64,000 nucleotides of DNA from positions 434,001 through 498,000 of the forward strand of contig CAWAXG010000013.1 in assembly GCA_963785755.1 (NCBI GenBank). The letters run 5' to 3'. The notes under the pieces were generated by a model. That model was given only the letters and a program-made list of their open reading frames with translations. It was not told the origin of the DNA and did no database searches. Both the position numbers and the translations under genes were made by a program. The stretch comes from JACCXG01 sp963785755 (GTDB taxonomy: Bacteria > Acidobacteriota > Vicinamibacteria > Vicinamibacterales > 2-12-FULL-66-21). Of the stretch, positions 16,742 to 23,753 are shown piece by piece (within the stretch, counting starts at the first letter, position 1; each line of letters opens with the position of its first letter).

Positions 16742-19005
16742 ACGGATGGCTTCACAACGGGCTTCAGCATGCCGTGGGCTTTCCGGGCGACGCGCGCGAC
16801 GGTGGGATTCCACAACCGGAAACGCAATGGCGCGAGGCTGTGCAGGACGCGCTCGAAATCAACCGCACCGGTCCGGGCCACCCGGTCGAGCAATCGCTCC
16901 GTGGCGTGCGGATGACTCAGGGCGAACTCGCGTCTCGCGAGCAGCTCGCGGGTATGACGTTGCGCCTCGGTCGGCGGGAAGTGCCACAGCGTTTCCTCCG
17001 CCGCCACGCTCAGCGCGCCACGCTGCCGCTCGATTTCCGCGACGACCAGTCCCGCGGCCTTGGGCGTGCCGAGCCGAGCCAGCGCGCGGAGGGCCTCACG
17101 CGCGGTTTGCTCGTCCCCGCTCGACACCTGCGAGGCAATCAGCACTTCATAGCCGGGGCCGGCGGAGCCGAGCACGCGAAGCAGGACGCGCCGCGCCGGC
17201 AGCGATGCCGTTTCGAGCAGCGGGGCGACGCCGGGAGCCAGACGCGCGGCATGATCGGTGAGGAGCTGCGCGGCCGCGCGGCCGCGCGCCTGCAGCGCCC
17301 GCGCCGGCGTCTTGGCGTCGGCGATCGAATCGAGCAGCTGCACCAGCGGCGCGGCGACGGCAGGGCCGAGGGCGTCGACGACGGCACCTGCCGCGGCGCG
17401 GCCACCAGGCTCGCACTGCGCGAGCTCGGCGAGCCACACTGCGCGCTGCGGCGTGCAGAACGCCGTGAGGTGCCCCATGATCACGGCCGCCACGTCGGGC
17501 CTGGTCTCCCACAGGCGATCGGCGAGCCCGCGATAACCGCCGAGCCATCCCGGCAGCTGATCGCCCCGCGACGCCCGCTCGAGCTGCGCCAGCAAGGCAA
17601 ACGACCGCTCCAGGAAACGGTTGACCGCCTCGGGATTCGGCTCGAGACAGATCAGATGCCACAGGCATGTCAGCTGCGTGCCGGTCAGATCGGTCGCCGG
17701 CACGGCGCCGCGGATGTGCTCGAGCGCCGCGGTCGCGGCCGAATCCATCGACAAATCGAACGCCGCGAAATCCGCGAAGTGCTTCCCGGCGTTGGAGTCG
17801 ACGCGCACCAGCTCACGCGCGTGGCGCGCGAGGGTGTTCTGCCGCGCGCCGCTCACCGCGGCCGCCTCACGCTCCCGCAGCTTCTCGTCGAGCAAGGGCA
17901 CGATCGCCGCGTGACGCTCCGGCGAGAGCTCGAGTCGCGCGAGCGCGGTCGTCAGGAGCTCGGGGGCGGCGGTTTCGATGTCGAGCAGCAGGCACAGCGA
18001 TTCCGACAGGTCCATGTCGGGGAAGTCGCGCAGGATGGCGCCGTCGATCCGGCCGTCCAGCAATCCCGGCAGCACCGTCCGCCGCAGCAGCGCCTGCCGC
18101 CGGTCGGGTTCGAGATCGAGCACCGCGCGCGCCAGCTTGCTCAACATTCTCCTGGCCACTCGCGGATCGAGGGCGGAGATCACCATCGCCACGTCGCTGT
18201 ATTTCTTCTCGAGCGCGTCGGCCGGCTGCACATCCTCCGCTTCGTCCGTGAGGCGAAGGAGCATCGAGGCGAGCGTCGCGGGATTCTCGGCCATGACGGC
18301 CAGGTCGAGCAGCGAGACGCTCGGCGGAGCCGACCCCGGATCGAGACGCACCCAACCCTTCTGCGGTGGATACAGATGCTTGACGAATCCGCCCTTGGCC
18401 AGCTGCGCATCGAAGCGCGCGCGCTCACGAACCGCCTCGTCCGAGGGGATCGGCGGGACATTCCCGACGTCGAGGACCTCGGGGCGGCTCGCCATCTCGA
18501 CGGCGACGCGATCGATGCCGTGCTCGGTGATCATCTCGAGCAGCGTGGCGGCGTTGTCGCGCTCGCCGCAGCGGACGAGATCCTCGCAGAAGCGGCCGAT
18601 TTCGCGAGCGGTCGCGGCGCGGTTGAGGGTGACCGAGGCCACCGAGGCCTTGTGGAGCCGCCGCGCGAGCTCGTGCCCGACCTGCGTGCCGCGGCCGGTT
18701 GGAATGTCGTCGACGGTCAGTTCCGCGGGAGTGACGCGCAGGGTCAGCTGCTCGCGGGTCGCGAGTGAGGCCAGGGCGCGCTGACACGTCTCGACCGCGC
18801 TGACGCACAACGGGCTGGTCGACGGATAGGTGTGCAGCTGCTGGACGGCGCGTGCGAGCAGGCCCAGGAGCTCTTCGATCGCCTTCCAATCGGACGGCCG
18901 CGATTCGGGCCGCGCACCTGCAGTCTTGTCGGTGCTGGTGACGATCTTGTCATCGACGTCTGAGACCTGTGTCTGCACGGCTAATCCGCCTCGCTCCGGG
19001 AGCAC
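16738..19005 (-). CDS. HEAT-repeat-like helical protein coupled to HD-GYP
   Basis: 755 aa, almost wholly alpha-helical and rich in A, L and R. The C-terminal 350 residues show HEAT-type pairs such as ARLAPGVAPLLETASLPARRVLLRVLGSAG and ALRALARLGTPKAAGLVVAEI, which point to a protein-interaction solenoid. No signal peptide. The N-terminal region (AIEELLGLLARAVQQLHTYPSTSPL) has the same style as the HD-GYP partner's N-terminus (LRKLTGMYPAGHPAI), so the two may share a domain. The 4-bp overlap indicates co-translation. The start is uncertain; the ATG at 19005 is the longest option. Confidence 0.7.
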   Translation of the reverse strand: MLPERGGLAVQTQVSDVDDKIVTSTDKTAGARPESRPSDWKAIEELLGLLARAVQQLHTYPSTSPLCVSAVETCQRALASLATREQLTLRVTPAELTVDDIPTGRGTQVGHELARRLHKASVASVTLNRAATAREIGRFCEDLVRCGERDNAATLLEMITEHGIDRVAVEMASRPEVLDVGNVPPIPSDEAVRERARFDAQLAKGGFVKHLYPPQKGWVRLDPGSAPPSVSLLDLAVMAENPATLASMLLRLTDEAEDVQPADALEKKYSDVAMVISALDPRVARRMLSKLARAVLDLEPDRRQALLRRTVLPGLLDGRIDGAILRDFPDMDLSESLCLLLDIETAAPELLTTALARLELSPERHAAIVPLLDEKLREREAAAVSGARQNTLARHARELVRVDSNAGKHFADFAAFDLSMDSAATAALEHIRGAVPATDLTGTQLTCLWHLICLEPNPEAVNRFLERSFALLAQLERASRGDQLPGWLGGYRGLADRLWETRPDVAAVIMGHLTAFCTPQRAVWLAELAQCEPGGRAAAGAVVDALGPAVAAPLVQLLDSIADAKTPARALQARGRAAAQLLTDHAARLAPGVAPLLETASLPARRVLLRVLGSAGPGYEVLIASQVSSGDEQTAREALRALARLGTPKAAGLVVAEIERQRGALSVAAEETLWHFPPTEAQRHTRELLARREFALSHPHATERLLDRVARTGAVDFERVLHSLAPLRFRLWNPTVARVARKAHGMLKPVVKPSV

Positions 19006-19108
19006 CTGTATGACGTGTCGGCTGAATGGGTTACGGATTGGGCACGCAATGCGCTGTCTGTGCGCCTGAGTGCGCGCTTTTCGTCAGGGCAAAAGTCGCG
19101 CCCGCCTG

Positions 19109-19128
19109 CCCTGAGCGAAGTCGAAGGG
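19109..19128. repeat. Short dispersed element (CCCTGAGCGAAGTCGAAGGG)
   Basis: A 20-bp near-palindromic sequence I know as a very common intergenic repeat in environmental bacteria. It sits in the divergent region between the HEAT gene and the metallopeptidase. A reading frame running through it does not count as coding. Confidence 0.5.
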
Positions 19129-19152
19129 CCGACCGGCTGTATTCTTTCCCCC

Positions 19153-20265
19153 GTGTCTGATGGCATCCCGGCCCCCGGCGACCCGGCGAGAGCGGAGGCC
19201 GATCCGGTTCCCGCGACCGTCGAGCTCGCGCCGTCCCCCCGCCGCCCCACGCCGCCGAAGTGGGCGAAGTGGCCGAACGAGAAGCTGCTCGATTTGCGCA
19301 TGAGCGATCTGGACATCCGGATCGACGGGAGCGTCCTCGAGAAGCGGCTGGCGCAGCTCGATCAGGAACTGGCCGAACGCGGCATCACGTTCCGGCCGCA
19401 CTTCTGGCTGTCGGACGAGTGGTTCACGCCGGACGGCGTGCCCGGCATCGCGATCCCGTTCTACCTCGCGCATCCGAGGCTGGCGCGGCTCGAAGGGGAA
19501 CAGATGCTGGAAGTCGAGGGCGGCACGCCGTCGTGGTGCATGCGGATCCTCCGCCACGAAGTCGGGCACGCGATCGACAACGCGTACGTGCTGCGACGCC
19601 GTCGGCGGCGGCGGGCGCTGTTCGGATCGTCGAACGTGCCCTATCCGGAGTTCTACACACCGAAACCCTACAGCCGCAGCTTCGTGCTCCACATCGACAA
19701 CTGGTACGCGCAGAGCCACCCGGACGAGGACTTCGCGGAGACGTTTGCCGTTTGGCTCAATCCAAAGTCCGACTGGCGCCGCCGCTATCACGATTGGCCG
19801 GCGCTGAAGAAGCTCGAATACGTGGACGAGCTGATGCGCGAGATCGCGACCGAGCCGCCGGTGGTCGATCGGCGCACCACGGTCGATCCGCTCCACCGCA
19901 TCCGGCGGACGCTGCGGCAGCACTACAAGAGAAAGGCGGAGCACTACGGCTTCGACTATCCCAACTTCTACGACCGCGACCTGCGGCGGCTGTTCCCTGC
20001 CGTGCCGGACGGGACCCGGACGGTGCCGGCCTCGCGATTCATCAACCGCGTCCGGCGGGAGGTGCGGCGGATCGTCGCCGCGTGGACCGGGGTCTACCAA
20101 TACACGATCGACCAGGTGCTCGAGGAAATGGCGGAGCGCAGCGACGAGCTGCAGCTGCGCTCGGCCGCAGGCATCGAAGACCGCACGAAGTCCGACTTCA
20201 TCGTGGTGCTCACCGTCCAGACCATGAACTACCTGCACAGCGGACGGCACCGGGTGGCGCTGTGA
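19153..20265 (+). CDS. Putative zinc metallopeptidase (HEVGH)
   Basis: 370 aa from the GTG at 19153. The frame is open further upstream but crosses a dispersed repeat. The core is the HExxH motif RHEVGHAIDNAY (H135, E136, H139) with a downstream glutamate in QSHPDEDFAETFAVW (about E196) as likely third ligand. This resembles the 'putative zinc-binding metallopeptidase' (Peptidase_Mx) pattern. No signal peptide, so probably cytoplasmic. The arginine-rich segment RRRRRRRALFG after the motif is unusual. The TGA overlaps the GTG of the ATP-grasp gene, implying one functional unit. Confidence 0.75.
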   Translation: MSDGIPAPGDPARAEADPVPATVELAPSPRRPTPPKWAKWPNEKLLDLRMSDLDIRIDGSVLEKRLAQLDQELAERGITFRPHFWLSDEWFTPDGVPGIAIPFYLAHPRLARLEGEQMLEVEGGTPSWCMRILRHEVGHAIDNAYVLRRRRRRRALFGSSNVPYPEFYTPKPYSRSFVLHIDNWYAQSHPDEDFAETFAVWLNPKSDWRRRYHDWPALKKLEYVDELMREIATEPPVVDRRTTVDPLHRIRRTLRQHYKRKAEHYGFDYPNFYDRDLRRLFPAVPDGTRTVPASRFINRVRREVRRIVAAWTGVYQYTIDQVLEEMAERSDELQLRSAAGIEDRTKSDFIVVLTVQTMNYLHSGRHRVAL

Positions 20266-21281
20266 GGAAGCTCCGGGTGCTCGTGCTCATGCACGACTAT
20301 CTCGTGCCGCCCGAAGACGTCTCCGGACACGACCTCATGGCGGTGCCGTGGAAGACCGAGCACGATGTCCTGGTGACGCTGAGCGAGATGAAGCACGAAG
20401 TGCATCCGCTCGGCGTCGGTGACGACTTGAAGGTGGTCAGGCGGGCGGTCGAAGAATGGAAGCCGCACATCGTCTTCAACATGATGGAGGCCTTCCACGA
20501 GCTCGGCACGTTCGACCACAACATCGTCTCGTATCTGGAGCTGCTGCGGGTGCCGTACACGGGCTGCAATCCACGCGGTCTGATGCTGGCACGTGACAAG
20601 GCGCTGTCGAAAACGATCCTGCACTATCACCGGATCCCGGTGCCTGATTTCGCCGTCGTGCACGTCGGCCGCAAGGTGCGGCCGCACAAGAAGCTGGGGT
20701 TTCCGCTGATCGTCAAGTCGCTGACGCAGGAGGGATCGAGCGGGATCTCACAGGCCTCGGTGGTCCACGACGAGGACAAGCTGCGCGAGCGGGTGCAGTT
20801 CATCCACGACAGCATCGGCACCGACGCCATCCTCGAGCGCTACATCGAGGGCCGCGAGCTGTACGTCGGCATCATCGGCAACCAGCGGCAGTCGGTGTTC
20901 CCGGTCTGGGAGCTCCATTTCACGAAGCGGGGAGACGAAGTCCATCGCATCGCCACGGAGCGGGTGAAGTGGAGCACGAAGTACCAGCGCAAGTACGGCA
21001 TCAAGACGCGCGCCGCCAAGCTGCCCGACGACGTGGCGACGAGGATTCAATACCTGTGCAAGCGGGTGTATCGGTCGCTGTCTTTGAGCGGCTACGCACG
21101 CATCGATCTGCGGATGGACGACAGCGGCAAGCCGTACGTCATCGAGGCGAACCCGAATCCACAGCTCGCCTACGGTGAGGACTTCGCGGAATCAGCCGAG
21201 CGCGTCGGCGTCTCGTACGATCAGCTCCTGCAGCGAATCCTGCTGACGGGCCTCCAGTGGAGGCCCGAGCGGCTCGGATAG
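20262..21281 (+). CDS. ATP-grasp ligase, D-Ala-D-Ala ligase-like
   Basis: 339 aa, GTG start inside the preceding stop (GTGA). ATP-grasp features: YTGCNPRGLMLARDKALSK, the nucleotide-binding FPLIVKSLTQEGSSGIS, ILERYIEGRELYVGIIG, and metal-binding YARIDLRMDDSGKPYVIEAN followed by PNPQLAYGEDF. These match the C-terminal signatures of D-alanine:D-alanine ligases. The N-terminal domain is more diverged, and a genuine Ddl is normally found in the mur/fts cluster, so I expect a different amino-acid or peptide ligation. Coupled to the HEVGH peptidase. Confidence 0.88.
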   Translation: MRKLRVLVLMHDYLVPPEDVSGHDLMAVPWKTEHDVLVTLSEMKHEVHPLGVGDDLKVVRRAVEEWKPHIVFNMMEAFHELGTFDHNIVSYLELLRVPYTGCNPRGLMLARDKALSKTILHYHRIPVPDFAVVHVGRKVRPHKKLGFPLIVKSLTQEGSSGISQASVVHDEDKLRERVQFIHDSIGTDAILERYIEGRELYVGIIGNQRQSVFPVWELHFTKRGDEVHRIATERVKWSTKYQRKYGIKTRAAKLPDDVATRIQYLCKRVYRSLSLSGYARIDLRMDDSGKPYVIEANPNPQLAYGEDFAESAERVGVSYDQLLQRILLTGLQWRPERLG

Positions 21282-21358
21282 ATCTTCCGCGCGGAAGGTG
21301 ACGGCGGAAAGCCGCCAGACTTTGCGTTTGCTGCAAGCCGGAGTAAGGTGCTGCCGAT

Positions 21359-22324
21359 ATGGCGACATTACGCCGCGCGCCCCTCGTGGTCTGCACCCTG
21401 ACGGCTGTCGGTCTCTGGACCGTGACCACCGGAGGATTCGGCGAAGCCGGCCACCGGATCGTCGGGCGCGTCGCGGAGATCCACCTGCGCAATTCCCGCG
21501 CGCTGAACGAAGTCGAGCGGATCCTGCGGCCGCAGGAGTCCCTGGCGGACGCGTCGCTCTGGGCGGACACCATCAAGTCGCCGACCTACGAGGATGGCGA
21601 CACCGCGCGATTCCGTCTCGAGCATCCGGCCCACGAGACCTATCACTACACGAACCTGCCGTTTCAGGCGGACCGCTACGATCCGGCGGCGCCGGGGGCC
21701 CACTTCGCGGACATCGTGCGGATGTCACGCGAGTGCATCCGGGTGCTGAAGGGCGTGTCCCAGGTGTTCACGCCTCGCGAAGCGCTGCGGCTGCTCGCGC
21801 ATTTCGCCGGCGACATCCATCAGCCGCTGCACGTCGGCAATTCGTTCGTCACCGCCGAGCCGCCGTTGCGGTTCGTCAGGCCGGACGGAGTGGAGTGGCG
21901 AAGCACGCTCGGCGGCAATGCCTTGCGATACGGGCCGCAGGACAACTTCAACATGCACTCGCTCTGGGACACGCATGCGGTCAACCTCGCGATGCAGAGG
22001 TCCGACGTCCTGGCCTACGCGCAGCGCCTCGTCCAGGACCTCCCGGTGCCGGCGGCGTGGCGGGACAGCGGGGACGTGGCATTGTGGCCGGAACGCTGGG
22101 CCACCGAAGCGCTCGAGTACGCCGAGACGGCGCACAAGGGCCTGACGATCACCGCGTATCTCGGGCCCGATGAGGATGGACGCGTGGCGCACCGCTGGCG
22201 CGTGCAACCGCCGCCGGGCTACGAAGAGGCGGCGCGCCAGCGCGTGCGGATGCAACTGGCCAAGGGTGGGTATCGCCTCGCGGCGACGCTCAAAGCGATC
22301 TGGCCGGAGAAGACGCCAGAGTAG
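21359..22324 (+). CDS. Secreted S1/P1-type nuclease
   Basis: 321 aa with a signal peptide. Zinc ligands of the S1/P1 fold are recognisable: GFGEAGHRIVGRVAE at the mature N-terminus, ADASLWADTIKS, HYTNLPFQ, LLAHFAGDIHQPLHVG and MHSLWDTHAV. In P1 nuclease the mature chain begins with Trp, whose backbone binds zinc; here it is Phe, which can still serve. It degrades single-stranded nucleic acids or acts as a 3'-nucleotidase outside the cytoplasm. An AAGGTG ribosome site precedes the ATG. Confidence 0.9.
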   Translation: MATLRRAPLVVCTLTAVGLWTVTTGGFGEAGHRIVGRVAEIHLRNSRALNEVERILRPQESLADASLWADTIKSPTYEDGDTARFRLEHPAHETYHYTNLPFQADRYDPAAPGAHFADIVRMSRECIRVLKGVSQVFTPREALRLLAHFAGDIHQPLHVGNSFVTAEPPLRFVRPDGVEWRSTLGGNALRYGPQDNFNMHSLWDTHAVNLAMQRSDVLAYAQRLVQDLPVPAAWRDSGDVALWPERWATEALEYAETAHKGLTITAYLGPDEDGRVAHRWRVQPPPGYEEAARQRVRMQLAKGGYRLAATLKAIWPEKTPE

Positions 22325-22333
22325 CGAGGCGCC

Positions 22334-22349
22334 CGGCCGTCAACGGCCG
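22334..22349. terminator. Short hairpin between convergent genes
   Basis: CGGCCG-TCAA-CGGCCG forms a 6-bp stem with a tetraloop in the 61-bp gap between the S1/P1 nuclease and the cyclase, whose 3' ends face each other. There is no T-run, so it is only a candidate. Confidence 0.3.
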
Positions 22350-22385
22350 TGCCGATCCGCTGCCCCGCCGGCCTCGTCCACGTGG

Positions 22386-23182
22386 TTATCGCCTGACGAG
22401 GGCGACCGCGCGCAGCGGACCGCCGGATCCCCCCTCGATCTTCATCGGCAGCGCCACGACGATGGCGCCCGTTGGCGGGAGTCTGATCGAGATTGGTCAG
22501 ATTCTCCAGGCCGGGAACGTTCCGCGCGGCGGCGAGCCGATGCACCGTGAAGTCCGTGGAGCGGCCGTAGTCAATCGACGCCGTGTCAATCCCCAGCGCC
22601 CCCGCGCCACGCTCCTCGACCAGCAGCTTCGCGGCGTCGAGGCCGAAGCTTGGGAACGAGAGCCTGGACGCGTCGCCCGGGGTGTCATCGCCCATATAGG
22701 CTTTCGCGTTCGGCCAATGCCGGCTCCAGCCGGTGCGCAGCAACACCGATCGTGCCGGCGGCAATGCGGCCGTGACGTTTCTCGAACTGCGCGACGTCGT
22801 CCGCCGTCAGCCGGTAATCGCGATCCGCGTTCGCTTTCGCCGTGACATCGATCACCACGGCCGGCGCAATCAGCTGTTCCAGCGGGATCTGATCGGCGGT
22901 GCGCTTCCCCTCGCCGAAATGAATCGGCGCATCGAGATGCGTCCCGCCATGCTCGGGCGTGCACAGCGTGTTGGCGGCGTAGAAATAGCCCCCCTCGGTC
23001 TTGCCGAACGCGAGGCGATCGAGCGTGAACCTGGTCGGCGACGTCGGCCAGAACACCGTTTTGCTGCTGTAGGCGTGAGTGAGATCGACCATGCGGTAGG
23101 CCGCCGGGTCGAACGCCTGCTGAGCGGCCAGCGTGCCCGACGCGAGCACGGCCATGAGGATCCATCGAGAGAGGTGGCGCAT
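22386..23182 (-). CDS. Secreted cyclase/kynurenine formamidase-like hydrolase with two frame breaks
   Basis: Signal peptide WILMAVLASGTLAAQ, then the metal-binding motif EHGGTHLDAPIHFGEG of the cyclase family (HGGTHxDxPxH). Near 22747 one extra G interrupts IAAGTI|VLLRTGWSRHW. Near 22482 one extra A interrupts ENLTNLDQ|LPPTGAIVVALPMKI. Removing both gives a continuous protein of about 265 aa ending ALVRR at TAA 22386-22388, the expected family length. Both halves of each break are well conserved in style, so I read this as an intact gene with sequence errors. A true pseudogene cannot be excluded. Confidence 0.75.
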
Positions 23183-23235
23183 GGGTGACCTCGGAACGCG
23201 AGGATTATAGCCCTCGCGCTCGTCAACGCCCGATC

Positions 23236-23348
23236 GCCAACTGCAACGTCCAAACGACTGCGCGCATCTGAGTGAAGGCGACACAACAAGGCATATGCCG
23301 CGCGTTCACCCAGCCGTCTCAACCTACCGTTTGGGAGTTGGAGTTGGA
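23236..23348. repeat. AGTTGG-word tract with inverted arms
   Basis: The arm at 23236-23256 is an imperfect reverse complement of 23328-23348. The right arm is built of TTGGGAGTTGG words. The tract lies upstream of padR and the right arm contributes the probable -35 box of that promoter. Confidence 0.55.
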
Positions 23349-23406
23349 AGTTGACGTCAGTGGCGCTATACTTCGCCACGCTACATATAGGGACGCTTAC
23401 GTGTAG
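23344..23406 (+). promoter_or_regulatory. padR-ADOP promoter and candidate operator
   Basis: TTGGAA at 23344-23349 and TATACT at 23367-23372 are spaced by 17 bp. Just downstream, CTACA (23381-23385) and TGTAG (23402-23406) form an inverted repeat centred on a TATAGGGACGCTTACG spacer, placed where a PadR repressor could block transcription. AGGGAG serves as ribosome site for the ATG at 23415. Confidence 0.5.
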
Positions 23407-23414
23407 GGAGCCTC

Positions 23415-23753
23415 ATGTCGATGTTCAGCTCCGAACTGAAGAAGGGCAGCACCGAGATGCTGATCCTCTCGCTGCTCGAAGGGCGGCCGCGTCACGGCTA
23501 CGAGATCGGCAAGCTCATCGAGGCGCGGTCGGGCGGGCGCCTGACCTTCGCCCTGCCGACCCTTTATCCGACCCTGCTGCGGCTCGAGAACCGCGGATGG
23601 ATCAAAGGACGATGGGTCGAGAAAGTCGGCCAGCGCGAACGCTGCTTCTACCGGCTCACGGCCGAAGGCCGGCGCGTCCTCGCCGGGCAGCGGGAGACGT
23701 GGAAAGCCTACGTGGCCGCGGTCAACGACGTCATCGGAGAGAGCGGTGCGTGA
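23415..23753 (+). CDS. PadR family transcriptional regulator
   Basis: 112 aa. The winged-helix PadR signature is complete: KKGSTEMLILSLLEGRPRHG, YEIGKLIEARSGG, TLYPTLLRLENRGWI and RERCFYRLTAEGRRVL. PadR proteins repress adjacent genes and are relieved by small ligands. It overlaps the following permease gene by 8 bp (GTGCGTGA), the arrangement typical of PadR-ADOP pairs in Acidobacteriota. An inverted repeat in its own promoter suggests autoregulation. Confidence 0.93.
   Translation: MSMFSSELKKGSTEMLILSLLEGRPRHGYEIGKLIEARSGGRLTFALPTLYPTLLRLENRGWIKGRWVEKVGQRERCFYRLTAEGRRVLAGQRETWKAYVAAVNDVIGESGA

Noticed and set aside
20262..21281. Genuine D-alanine:D-alanine ligase (ddl)
   Set aside because: Context is a metallopeptidase and not a cell-wall cluster, and the N-terminal domain is diverged.
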